A stretch of DNA of 64,000 bases, from positions 7,742,167 through 7,806,166 of the forward strand of contig OY811974.1 of NCBI GenBank assembly GCA_963681505.1. Reading direction: 5' to 3'. The stretch comes from Eunapius fragilis (Eukaryota; Porifera; Demospongiae; Spongillida; Spongillidae). How positions within the stretch are numbered: the first letter of the stretch is position 1; each line of letters opens with the position of its first letter. Below the pieces are notes generated by a model. The model searched no databases. It was not told the origin of the DNA and saw only the letters and a program-made list of their open reading frames with translations. Of the stretch, positions 1-12,600 are shown in pieces. Position numbers and translations under genes: made by a program.

Positions 1-609
1 GTTCAATCACACAATGATTTCTAAATGATTTTTCCCGTGTGAAAGTTATAGGTCTCTAGCGGTGTTATGCATTTATATTAGCCTTAAGTGATGCCTTAAA
101 ACACACGTACTTACGTCCATAATGAGACCTAGGGCTACTGTACTCCGCGTTTGACAGACCATAAACTTCTTGAAACGGCCTAGGGCTTTTATTAACAGCA
201 ACCAATCAAGCCATAGCTCCTACGTATCAATCCGAAAACATGCATTCATACCCAAACAAAGAACAACCACTACCATGCAGCGTGGCCAAAACTGAACTGC
301 CATAATCTATTGTCATTACCCTAATGACTATAAGTGTCCCAGGAAGCCAGGGGAAGAAGCCTATGGGCATTAGAACCTGGTTGAAAGTTGCCTTGATCAT
401 GTTACTATCATCTGGAATGATGGATGCAATACCTCCTGTCTTCGAATCAGACCAACAAGAAGAAAAAAAAGCATTATAAAAAAGCAATCTCTTTGGAAGA
501 GTACTAATCCTTATGAGGAAGCTAGTAGTCGTAGGGTGAAAATTATATCAGCCCAGCAGAGTGATAGGTCATGATGCTATCTATCATGAGACTTAATGGA
601 GTTGGCTTC
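1..609. other. Intergenic sequence, no gene seen
   Basis: AT-rich sequence downstream of the P2X receptor gene. Only short chance reading frames are present and no recognisable repeat was found by eye. Confidence 0.5.
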
Positions 610-945
610 CCCTGATTTATGGTACTGAATGAACTTTACCCATGCATTTCTATGACGCGTGCGCGATAAATGTGACGGACGTTTGCAATATTGGTAATGA
701 GCGTCCGAAATTTCATACAATAGGTATTTAACATTGGTCCGGCAAATGAATAAATAACTAAAGTGGGCGGGGATACTTAATAGTGGGCAAAACCACCACT
801 TGAAATCATTGCGAGAAATTTCGGATGCTAGCTCATTAGCAATTCCTGGCCTATTTTGCAAACTTAAGCTTCCGTCACATTTCCCGCGCACGCGTATATA
901 GAAATGTATGGGATAAAGTTCACTTTTCAATACCATAAATCAGGG
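610..945. repeat. MITE-like inverted repeat, about 336 bp
   Basis: The left end (from 610, beginning CCCTGATTTATGGTA) recurs as its reverse complement at the right end (to 945). The arms match over about 75 bp, including a shared GCGTGCGCG-type block and a following TGTGACGG block, with scattered differences. The interior is non-coding. This is the structure of a non-autonomous hairpin DNA transposon. No convincing target-site duplication was found. Confidence 0.75.
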
Positions 946-1145
946 ACAGCAGATAGAGTTATGGTTTATAGAGGTCCCACGATGGATAACATCGCGGACT
1001 TGTGCACAAGTAGCATACATAGGTAAAGATGACAAAGGAATAGGGGTGTACTGTTTCACCTAATATAAGATACAAAAGAGAATATTATTTTTTCCTTTGC
1101 CAGAAATCACTTACATGTTCAGATGGAATGTGTTATGCTGTCACT

Positions 1146-1450
1146 CTAAAAGACATTATTCATTAGCCAAGTCAGCATGCATTGCTGAATTACATCACTA
1201 GTGTTCACACCATTACATGGTGAAGCAAAGCTGAAGATTTTCAGTATATCCTGAAATCTGTGCCCGGACATTTTGAAGCGACTACCAAAGTCTGCACCTG
1301 TGTATACAGTACCAGCTTTACCCGGCGTAAACAGAAATTGGGCCTCTCCTAGGTTCACAGGTCTTAGCAAGTCGCAAACATCAGGAATTTTAAAAACTCT
1401 CTTTGCTGGCACACTGAGACGTTTGCCACGCGGGATTCTGATTAGTGCAT
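1146..1450 (-). pseudogene. Transposase fragment, possibly PiggyBac-like
   Basis: A minus-strand open stretch of about 90 residues contains SRFKMSGHRFQDILKIFSF, which resembles the segment before the first catalytic Asp in PiggyBac-type (DDE_Tnp_1_7) transposases. No catalytic region follows, so this is at best a short remnant. The family call rests on one motif and could be wrong. Confidence 0.35.
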
Positions 1451-1499
1451 TTCAGCATACTGTCAAGGCCACACATAGGATACATTAGGTTGAAATATA

Positions 1500-2470
1500 C
1501 AGTCCAAGTTTGTTTTTCGACTGATCATGGCAACCGCTAGCGTCATAGCGTTGTTTCACTGTCGGGCCGGATCAATTGTACAGTACAATCATTATAGTTG
1601 CATTCAGCTGAAGTGCATCAATAGAAGTCGACCATTTATGTTTGACATAATTGAAATTTAAAGTTTATTCATTATGTGATTGATTGGTCTCATTTAATTC
1701 GTGATACTTGGCCATAAGTTTTTTTGGGTGTGCCTTAATGTTTATTGATTGTTGAACATTAGCAGGATGCAATTTTGAAAATGTAACGAAACAGTGTTAT
1801 TGACCAAACGTTTGCCAAAAACTAACCGAAATAATTAAGGAAAGTGTCACGTGACCAACACACCTATTAGTCTTCGTTTTCAGTGTCCCCAATCCATAAA
1901 ACGGTTTGTAGCATATATCTCAGCTTGAAAGTAGCAGATCAACCCAAACTTAGGAATCTAAGACAAAAGGGAACCTGCGCAGCTAGCGTTTGACAGACTC
2001 AGAATGCTAACCCGCGAACGAGATACGCTGATATAGTACAAAAAAATGTTTCAAGTACCATGAAGTTTTGCACAGCGCGGTACATTCTGTGCCATAATAG
2101 ATCGATTGTTATACTGATAATGGCCGCATTATGGAACCAGTATTTACAGCGTAACTGTTACGTTTATCGTCAAAACTCAGGTTGCAAACAGCGAGGTCTA
2201 AAAAACACTCCATTTTCGTGTGAATTTCATTACAAATGTGACATAATGCACCTATCAATTTCACCCTCCCCCCTCCACCCCCCCCCCCCCCCCCCCCCAC
2301 CCCCGTACTGGGAGAGGCCAGAGCAAGATGGCATTGGGAAGTGAGACCTGGGAGTTAAAAGCCACTACTGCCTGCTGAAGATGGATACTGTCAGCGCTGC
2401 CAAAGCCAGAGGATGAAGCTTAAGGCAGCTGCAGCACGAAGTGAGAATGAGCGAAGACTTATACTAGCGA
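1500..2470. other. Intergenic sequence with a poly-C tract
   Basis: No gene was recognised. A run of about 20 C lies near 2278-2298 and explains the proline-rich and glycine-rich chance frames on both strands here. Confidence 0.5.
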
Positions 2471-2474
2471 CATG

Positions 2475-2640
2475 TTGTCATATTTAACTGTGTGTGCTAA
2501 TATTTGTCTATTTCATTTTTCCTTTTCAATCAGAAACCTTGTTCCCTTGCTTTTTACACCACCATCACCTTTGATTCCTATATTCCACCAACCTTCTCAC
2601 ATACAGAATGATTTTATCCCTTGTTACATGTTATTTTTTT
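2475..2640. repeat. Half copy of MITE family A
   Basis: This stretch matches the right half of the palindromic element at 62538-62823: a CTTGTT-CCTTGC-TTTTTACACCACCA block, then a CCTATAT-CCACCAAC block, then a CTTGTTAC-like end. It is diverged and lacks the left arm. Confidence 0.6.
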
Positions 2641-2848
2641 GCAACGAACGATGATGGTTTACTGATGGATTATAAACATATTGTCGCGCATCCACACGAC
2701 TATATCGATAATTTTTCGAAAGATGGTAAATTATTGATACGTCTAAAATTACTTTGAGTTACAATAAAATTTGAATGTAAACAATTATATCCACTCAACA
2801 ACTATACTAGTTATTCATACAGTCATGTTTTCATACGCTACACATGTA

Positions 2849-2854
2849 TTTATT
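2849..2854 (-). promoter_or_regulatory. Candidate polyadenylation signal for the P2X gene
   Basis: The minus strand reads AATAAA about 80 nt downstream of the receptor stop codon, a normal spacing for a short 3' UTR. The motif is common by chance in AT-rich DNA. Confidence 0.4.
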
Positions 2855-2933
2855 GTTCTGCATCATACAATACTAGTACAATACATTTGTATACATATGC
2901 ATCAGCCAAACGCCTATAAATTAAGAATTAATG

Positions 2934-3611
2934 TTATATGATCTTTGTTCCACCCAAGCTTTCTTGAAATTCTATAGCTACATGATTTGCAGCGTTTTGG
3001 GAGTTTGCAACACTCCTTGCTTCTTTTGGATAATCCGGAAAGTTTTCAATACCATCCCAGGTCATTCTCAGAATCTTTGTTGCATTAGTGTCAGAATGTA
3101 TTTCATATTTTAGAACATCATTTACAACTTCATTGAGGTGAAGTTTAGTATTGCTGGAACATTTACTCAATAAAATCACCACTCCAGATGGTATTACAAG
3201 AATGAGAAGTATAATCAGAACCAACAGTATCAACGGAATTCCTATGATGATTGCAATGCAAAAGATCCATGCAGCATTTATTGCGCTAGCAATGACGCAA
3301 AGGGTGCAGCTATGCATTGTGACCCGTTTTTCTGGCAAACATTCTCTAATGCAATCTTTACTTTTATCTTTGTCAGTCATTCTCTTTCTCCTATTACATT
3401 TACACTTGACCTTACCATAGATGACAGGAAGAAGAATGCAACTGCAACAGATGCCACTCAATAGAATATAAATTATACATTTTGCGATATGCCACAAACT
3501 GCAAGACATGGATTTCTTGCCGCCTTCATTGTTTTTCTTTTTGTCATTCATCACCTCAATGCAATAATTGAGATACCCGTAGACAAGAAGTACAATGAGG
3601 ATGCTTGTAAC
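2934..3611 (-). CDS. P2X terminal exon: rest of TM2 and long hydrophobic C-terminal region
   Basis: Encodes 225 residues and the stop. TM2 ends near GYLNYCIEV. A lysine-rich linker follows, then a hydrophobic segment (about residues 45-70 of the exon, CIIYILLSGICCSCILLPVI), a charged cysteine-bearing loop (KVKCKCNRRKR to CIRECLPEKR), and about 45 nearly continuous hydrophobic residues that could form two more membrane helices. A soluble tail of about 75 residues ends in GGTKII. Typical P2X subunits have only two membrane helices. Confidence 0.85.
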   Translation of the reverse strand, partial: VTSILIVLLVYGYLNYCIEVMNDKKKNNEGGKKSMSCSLWHIAKCIIYILLSGICCSCILLPVIYGKVKCKCNRRKRMTDKDKSKDCIRECLPEKRVTMHSCTLCVIASAINAAWIFCIAIIIGIPLILLVLIILLILVIPSGVVILLSKCSSNTKLHLNEVVNDVLKYEIHSDTNATKILRMTWDGIENFPDYPKEARSVANSQNAANHVAIEFQESLGGTKII

Positions 3612-6600
3612 CTAAAAAAGGTACATTGGGACGTTTATCAAATATTATATCTGACTTACAGTATTAAAATATGCCAATGATGTTCCAAGCCACGTGGTCA
3701 TAGCTTGTACAGAAAACTTCCCTCCCTGAAGAGCAGATAAATATCAATTTTTATGGCACAATTCATTGTCTTACCTGTCCAGTGATTTCAATGATAACAC
3801 GTAGTCCATAGGCTTTGACAAGTGTCCGATAAACCGTTCCATTTGTCATATATCGATTTGTAGTTAATCTAAATAATAAAATGACAGCATCCAAAATTGG
3901 GCTATCCATCGTATACAAGGTACTAAATTTATACACACATTTCAATGCAAGCATAACTTTTCTTTTGGTTGTCCTGGAAATTTTTAAAAAGTATCACAAG
4001 GTGATTATTCAGTTGTGGACATGAAGTGTTACAAAACCCCTTTATAAGCTGTAGTAGTATTATTAGGATGCGCATGTGCATGGTGCTCTATTATTGGAAT
4101 AGATATTTGGTACACACTACATGGTGGCAGCGGTGTTGCTCTAGTCTAGTTTTAAGCCATGGCAACTAGCCAAGTAACACCTCCAGAGGATTTCACGTTC
4201 AACCAACCGGAAGAGTGGCCGAAATGGGTCAGACGGTTTACTCGCGACTGAATTGGACTCAAAGGGTGAAGAGAAACAGGTAAATATGCTTCTGTATACG
4301 ATGGGAGATTTAGCGGAGGATATCCTACACATGTTTAACTTGAGCGAGACGGACAAGAAGTAATACGAGGTGGTTAAACAGAAATTTGACTCTTATATTG
4401 GGAAGAAGAGGAACGTGATTTTTGAGCGGGCGAAATTCAATCGGAGAAAGCAAGAGGAGGGTGAATCTGTCGATGATTTTGTTACCAGTGTGTATGCTCT
4501 TGCAGAACATTGTGGTTTTGCTGGTCTGCGTGACGAACTGATTAGAGACAGAATTGTTGTAGGGCTGAGAGACGTGTCTCTTTCAGAGAAGCTACAATTG
4601 GACCCAGATCTAACGTTAGAAAAAACAGTGACAATGGTTCGTCAATCAGAAATGGTGAAGAAGCAGCAAGTTCTACTGAGAAGGGAAGTGGAAACGGAAG
4701 AGCAAATAGATCGGGTGCACTCTAAAGCTAAACCTGAGGATAGAGAGGTGCGACCAAGGAAAGCACAAGGGTACACACCTGGCGCAGGGGGAGGATCAGA
4801 ATACAGAGGTAAATGCTCCTATTGTGGAAGGACCCCAGGACACAGCTATGAACACTGTCCAGCAAGGGAGTCGATATGTCACAAGTGTAAGAGGCATGGC
4901 CATTGGAAAGCAATGTGTCGCACAAGGACTGCAAGTTCAGTCCAGGCTGTGTTTATCAACACACTTGGAGATGCCAACTTAGACAAATCTCCATGGAAAC
5001 AGAGTCTTAGTTTGAATGGACATCAGATACATTTCAAGCTTGACACTGGCGCAGACGTGACTGTAATTCCCCTAAGTGGGTACAAGCAGTTGAAAAACAC
5101 GACACTTCGCTATCCCAAAAAGGTCCTGTATGGTCCAGGAAATCAAAAACTGTTGGTGAGGGGTTGTTTCTTAGGAACCCTAAGACTTGGGAGAAAAGAA
5201 GTAAAGCAAGATATATATGTCCTTCCTGAACTGCAAGTACCACTACTTGGAAGACCTGCTATTGAATCTTTAAGCCTCTTGCAACGAGTGGATTTTGTGG
5301 GAGTGACAGCAGTGCAACAGAAATATCCCAAGTTGTTTGAAGGATTAGGAATAATGGGACCAGAATACAAGATACGGATGAAAGAGGGAGCCACACCATT
5401 CGCTATCACAACTCCACGAAGGGTTGCCACACCTTTATTGCCTAAAGTCAAAGCAGAGTTGAAGCGGATGGAAGAACTTGGAGTGATATCAAGCGTAGAA
5501 GAACCAACCAATTGGTGTGCAGGGATGGTGGTAGTACCAAAAGCAAATGGGGATATCAGAATTTGCGTTGACCTTACAAAGCTAAATGCGAATGTTTGTA
5601 GAGAGAATCTTCCTTTGCCAGTTGTTGATCAAATCTTAACACAACTCACTGGAGCACAATTGTTCTCTAAATTGGACGCCAATTCAGGATTTTGGCAGAT
5701 CCCATTGGCTCGTGAATCAGCCTTGTTGACAACTTTTATAACTCCGTTTGGGCGCTTCTGTTTTAATCGCTTGCCATTTGGAATCACATCAGCCCCTGAA
5801 TTGTTTCAGAAGAGAATGTCTTCGATTCTTGGGGGTATAGACGGAGTAGTTTGTTTGATTGATGACATTCTGGTTTTTGGAAAAACACGGGTGGAACATG
5901 ACAGAAGATTGGATCAAGTTCTCAAACGTCTACTTTCAGCTGGACTTACACTGAATGCAGGTAAGTGTGAATTTTCAAAGACAGAGATACGATTCCTGGG
6001 TCATGTTGTGAGTAATCAGGGGATCAGTCCAGACCCGGAAAAGATGAAGGCCATCACTCTGTTTCCGGAACCGAAGGATGTTGGTGATACTAGAAGGTTT
6101 CTTGGAATAATCAACCAGTTGAGCAAATTCTCACCTCATATCGCCCATGAAACAAAGCCTCTTCGAGATTTGCTTAGTAAAAAAAATTCGTGGGTATGGG
6201 GAACGGATCAGCAAAGAGCTTTCCAGAAATTTAAAAAGCTACTTAGTAGTTCACCACTATTGGCTTTAAATGATCCTAATCTCCCTACAGTTGTTTCAGC
6301 AGATGCATCCTCATTTGGTTTGGGTGGTGTCCTCTTACAGAAACAGAGAGATAGTAAAATACTTCCAGTCTGTTACATCTCACGAGCTATGACTCCAACA
6401 GAGCAGCGATATGCACAAATTGAAAAGGAGGCGTTAGCGCTAACCTGGGCTTGTGAACGTTTCTCAGACTATTTGCTGGGATTAAAATTCCATTTGGAAA
6501 CAGATCACAAGCCATTGGTTCCCTTGTTGAGTACGAAGAACCTGGAGGAGCTTCCCATCAGGGTACAACGTTTTCGCTTGAGACTAATGCTTCAAGTTTT

Positions 6601-9600
6601 CAATATCACATGTACCTGGCAAAAACCTCACTATTGCTGATGCGCTATCAAGAGCTCCAGTAACTCAACCTTCAGATGAGGAAAAAGCTCAACACAATGA
6701 CATAGAGGCATTCGTTCATTGGATTATCCAGGGTATCCCAGCTACTGACAAGAAACTTAACCAGATACGTCAATGTCAGAAAACTGACAGTGTATGTAGG
6801 CAGATAGCTGCGTACAGCTACAGAGGGTGGCCAGAAAAGAAAGATGTACCTGAAGCAGTTAAACCATATTTTTCAGTTGCTGGAGAGTTGAGCATTGAAA
6901 AAGGGCTACTGTTGAGAGGAAGTAGGATTGTTATTCCAGAGTCACTCCGAACAGAAATTTTAAATAAAATCCATGGTGCACATCAAGGGATAACTAAATG
7001 TAGAGAGCGAGCTCGACAGAGTGTATGGTGGCCTAACATCTCAAAAGATTTGGAGAAATTGGTGAAGAATTGTCCACAGTGCATTAAACATCAATCACAA
7101 CAGGTGGAACCGTTAATACCAACACAGTTACCTTCTTTACCATGGCAGAGAGTTGCTGCAGACATTTTCCACTGGAAAGGGGACAACTACTTGCTTATTG
7201 TCGATTTTTATTCCAGGTTTATTGAGATTGCACATTTGGATCATATGACAGCAGAGGAAGTGATAAGCTGAACAAAGTCAATATTTGCAAGACATGGTAT
7301 TCCTGAAGAACTCATTTCAGACAATGGACCACAGTTTTCATCTCACTCATTCCTGAAATTCAGTCAGGAATATGGATTTGACCATATAACGAGTAGTCCG
7401 TTATTTCCCCAAAGCAATGGAGCAGCGGAGCGAGCTGTAAAAACGATCAAGACAATGTGGAAGAAAACATCTGATCCATGTTTAGCATTGCTATTGTACA
7501 GAGCCACACCTTTGCAAAATGGCTACAGCCCAGCAGAATTGCTAATGAGTAGAAAGTTGCGAACCACTGTGCCAATCATTGAGCAGGAACGCGTTCCTAA
7601 AGTTCCAGAACAAGCTGTTGTCAAGGAAATGGAATCTCAGGTAAAGGGGTTACAGAAAATCAATTTTGATCACCGTCACAGAGCAGTAGAGTTACCAGAG
7701 TTAAACCCAGGTGACAAAGTGTGGATAACTGATCGTAAGATAGAGGGAAACGTTGTCAAAAGAGTAGCTCCCAGATCATACATCATCAACACTACCATTG
7801 GGGAATACCGCAGGAATCGACGCTTTTGACGTTGCTGAAAAGGCAGACTAAAGACAGGACTTATTCTTCTCAATCACTGAATATTAGTGAAGAAAGTGAA
7901 CTTTGGGGTACAGTGGTACAGCAAGAGTCTGAGCCTGAGCCTTTGAGAGTGGAAAATCCAGTTACTGAAGCAGAGGATGAAGAAGAAGCACCTGGGAGGG
8001 ATGAAATAGCTGAAAGCAGGAACAGTGAAACACCTGAGAGTGAGCTTGATGATCAAGACATTCAAGAGAGGTTGGGAATACAAAACGAGGAGAGTGGAAG
8101 GTCCGAAAGAGATGAAAATACTATGCACCAAAATGATGATGCCCAGAAGATAATGTTGCCGCAGGAGGAACAGGAGACAGTAGAAAATGATACAGGAGAA
8201 AGAAATGATGAGGTCAGCAATACACCCCAACAGAACGACATTGCAGAACATGAGGATTTGGTTGCACCAAGTTGGACAACTACAAGAAGTGGAAGAATAT
8301 CCAAGCCACCGGATAGATACTAATGAGAAACATTGTATTGAACATTCTAACAACATGTATTGAAAAGGGAGATGTAGTAGTATTATTAGGATGCGCATGC
8401 ACATGGTGCTCTATTATTGGAATAGATATTTGGTACACACTACATAAGCATAGCATCATATTGACAGGTCAATGACAATTAATATGCATTAACATCTTAC
8501 TCTTATGTTTTAGCTATTAATGAAGTAAGACAACTACTTGTTACTGGCTTTTGAAGGCATTGCATGCAAGAGCTGCACTATTAGCTGGGCTGTGTGGATA
8601 CATGGCTGCATCCTCCTCAGAGTGAAATGCCACACCATGCAAAGCCTGAATACTTATGAATGGTGTACTTTTTGCTTGCTCTCTTATAAAACATGCGTTT
8701 TTCACACTCTGCAATGCAGCTGAACGTGTTGGCAATGGTACTCGATTGTATGTGTCTTGATTATTGATAGAAAACATGTAGGCCGAAAACAACAAAATCC
8801 GTGATATTTATTCATCCGTGTTTTGATTTGCACACAAGTCTTTCAGCATCATTGTCTACTTTTAATATGCATTTTCATAATTGTTTGTCGATATAGGACA
8901 AGGTCAACTTCTTACATCCATACAGTGTCACATGTCTAAACAAAATATAGCCTCTAACAAGTTCAAGCCTGCCATATAGTAATAGAGTGCACGTGGCAAT
9001 GAGGCAATGGTAGTATAGAATCTATAGTAGTGAGATGGAAAGTAGGATGAGAAAAAATCTTCCTAGTCTCTGCAGAGCCACAACCACTATTGCAAACCAT
9101 ACCAAGCTGCTCAGAGTATTTATATTTGTGTCTTCTGCCTTTGGCTAAGAATTCTGCCTAGCCTTCATGGAAACCCAGTTCAACCCTATGAGGTATGACA
9201 TCCGCGAACGGTTTAAACTCTGGTCGGAGATGCAGCGCAAGCCCGGGGAAATGATTCAAGAACTGGCTGCCAGGATACGTCATGATGCTGTTAGATGCGA
9301 TTTTCCCCTTAATTAAGGACCCTCAAGACGAGGCAAAGCGTACATGCTTTATGTGATCAGTGAACAATGAAGCCATACTGAAGGCCCTATTTAAGGTGAA
9401 GGATGACGAACTCACATTCGCTATGGCAATTCAAATAGCACAGGAGACTAAGGAGGCCGCAATTGTAGCTAAGGAGACAGTATATGGAGCCAAACAGATA
9501 CAGCAAAGCCCTCCTCCCCGGTCAACCAGGTTCAGTCATCACAGCAGCAGTCTACTCCGTGGCGTCCTCATACCAGACCAGCAGCTGGTGGCACTCACAA

Positions 9601-12600
9601 GAGATAACCTATCCAAGGTGCGGCAAAACGGATCATGGATCTACGAACTGCCCTCAAAGGGACTGTATGCAACTACTGCCAGAAGATGGGGCATATTCAA
9701 GCAGCCTGTCTGAAGACGGGGAAGGAGTAGCAGCCTGTCAGAACTATTTCAAAACACTCCATTCAGACTATTAAGATCATTGATGCAATCCCACAAGTGC
9801 GAAAACCCGTTTAGATCAAAGGCCAGGATTTTACCTTTGAGGTGGACATCGGTGCGGGGGACAACTACTGTTCTGTTGAGGTGTGGACCTAGATAGGAAA
9901 ACCTACTTTGGCACCAGCTTCTTGTCATTATGAAGTTGCCAATAGACAACCCTTGGCTACTTTGGGAACATTTCAAACAATAGTATCAATGCAAGGAGTT
10001 CAGTTCACTGTCAGCAAGACAGCAAGGCTTAACCTTTTGGGACGAGATGCAATCGTCAAGCTAGGTGTGGACATTCTGGCTCTACTAGGCATACTTTCAG
10101 CAGACAAGCAATTCAATGATGAAGCTGTCCTCTCCATTTCTTCTCAACCAGACCTAGTCCTTCAACAGGCCTGTGAGCAGCTCTGCATGGAATTTCCAGA
10201 CCTTTTCAAGCCAGAGCTTGGCTGTTTGAAGGATTTTCAGCTGGAGGTCAAATTCATGCCGGATGCAAAGCCAGTGTTCTGTAAGCCAAGGGTGGTTCCG
10301 TTTGCTCTCCTGGAAGATCTGAACCAAGCATATGATGCGGCCATTGCTCAAGGAGTATGGAATCCTGTCCAATTCAATTCATACGGGACTCCGGTTGTTC
10401 CCATTCGGAAATCATGTACTCCTAATCAGGCCAAGACCGATATTCATGTGTGTGGAGACTACTCAGTGTCAGTCAACCTACAGCTGGAAGCACATCGCTA
10501 CCCAATGCACCTACCAGAGGATCTCATGTGCAAGCTGAGTGGGGGACATGGTTTCACCAAGGCAGACCTCGCTGATGCCTACAATCAAGTCATGCTAGGA
10601 CCGGAAAGCCAGAAGCGACTAGTGATGAGTGCACACAGGGGATTGCTTCTTCAACTTCGTCTCCCATTCGGGACCAGTTCGGCCCCAGACTATTTTCAAG
10701 AGATAATTGAATAGCTAATTGGCAATCTAGGAGGTGTGGCTAGCTACATGGATGACATCTTGGTCAGTGGATCTAATGCATCAGAACACCTGCAGAACCT
10801 ACGTGCCCTTATTCAACTGTCTCCAAGACAATGGACTCTATTGCCGTAAAGAGAAGTGCCTATTCGCTCAACCCTCCGTTGAATATTTGGGTTACACACG
10901 GTCTAGCAAAGGAGTTGCCAAGGGACGCAAGGTGGATGCAGTGAGGATGATACCACCCCCGGACAATGTCTCCAGTCTATGTTTCCTTCCTAGGGTCAAT
11001 CCAATTCTACAGCAAATTCCTTCCAAATCGCTACTGTTACTGATCCTCTTTACCAACTCACCAAAAAGAATGTCCAGTGGCCTGGGAGTGGGGAGCAGAA
11101 TAGCAAGCAGCCTTTCAAAGTCTCAAGGACTTACTCTGCACAGACACTGTGCTGGCGCATTTCGATCCTCCACTCCCCGTCGGAAATTTTCCTGTGTAAC
11201 TTTAGAGTGTGGCTTAGGAGCTGTGCTGTTCCACCACTATCCAGTTAGCAGTGAGCGTCCTATCGGCAATGTTTCCAAAACCCTAACGGACACTCAGAGG
11301 AGGTACAGCCAAATTCAGAAAGAGGCTGGTCATCGAAGTCAGAGCCTGAAGATCAAGGAAAGGACTACTCAGTGGAGGAAAATCTCAGCTTCACTTTCAA
11401 CTGTTCATGGTTGTCTGCTACATGGCTCCAGAGTCATCATTCCTCCTAGCCTTCAACTTCAAGTCCTTGAACTCCTGCATTTGGGTCACTTCAGGATGCA
11501 AAGGATGAAACAGCTGGTCCGTACAGCTGTGTACTGGCCAAGGATTGAGATGGATATAATGAACCAATGTTCAACATGAGCTGAACACCACAATATGTGA
11601 GCTAAAGCTCCCAATCACCCCTGGATGGTACCAGGAAAACCATGGAGCAGACTCCATCTGGATCATGCCATTAACTTCATGGGAACAAACTGGCTAGTTC
11701 TAATCGATGAGTATACATGCATCCACCCAGTCAGTTCAACTTCAACCAAGATGACTACTGAGCTACTCGAGCAGGACTTTGCTCATTTTGGTTATTCTCT
11801 CACAGTTGGTGGTGACAGATAATGCCACTTCCTTCATATCAGAAGTGTTTCAGGCTTGGTGGAATGAACGGGGTATCACTCACCTGACTGGTGCTCCGTA
11901 TTATCCAGCAACAAATGGTGCCACTGAATGCCTCGTTCAAACCTTCAAGCAAGCGCTCATCAAGTGAATATAGTCACCTCTCTCTCCAAGAGCAGCAATT
12001 CTAGAATTTCCTATGCAGTATCGCAGAACGTCACTTACGTCAGGTTACTCTCACAGTGAGATTCTGATTGGACGGCAGATCCGGTGCAAAATTGACGTCC
12101 TCGTTCCTTCCCCAGCTCACTTTGCAAAACAGGCAACAGAAACTTCTACCCTTAACTTCCCCTTCACACACCTCCACCATCCCATACACACACCTCCACC
12201 ATCCTCTACACACACATCCACCATCCTCTACACACATCCACCATCCCTACACACACCTACACCATCCCCTACACACATATCCACCATCCCTACACACACC
12301 TCCACCATCCCCCCACACACCACCATCCCCTACACACACCTCCACCATCCCCTGCAGACCTCCACCATCCCCTACACACATCCACCATCCCCTGCACACA
12401 CACCTCCACCATCCCCTACACACATCCACCATCCCCTACACACATCTCCACCATCCCCAACACACACCTCCACCATCCCCTACACACACCCCTCCATCCC
12501 CTACACACACCTCAACCATTCCCCTACACACAGCTCCACCATCCCCTATGCACACCCCACCACCATCCACTATACACTCCTCCGTCACCTTCACACACCT

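Larger units (their letters stand above)
4045..8449 (+). mobile_element. Ty3/Gypsy LTR retrotransposon fossil with 72-bp LTRs
   Basis: Flanked by a 5-bp direct repeat TAAGC (4045-4049, 8445-8449). The LTRs at 4050-4121 and 8373-8444 run TGTAGTAG to CACTACA and differ at 2 of 72 positions, so the insertion is fairly young. Parts in order: gag with two zinc knuckles near 4813-4920, an aspartic protease with DTGA near 5041-5055, reverse transcriptase with IDDI near 5857-5868, RNase H near 6300-6600, integrase zinc finger near 6975-7090 and core to about 7480, and an acidic tail ending TRSGRISKPPDRY near 8325. It is broken, with about five breaks. It lies in a P2X intron, antisense to that gene. 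Confidence 0.93.

Noticed and set aside
7874-8404. 176-codon minus-strand frame
   Set aside because: It is the shadow of the acidic C-terminal region of the Gypsy polyprotein on the other strand.
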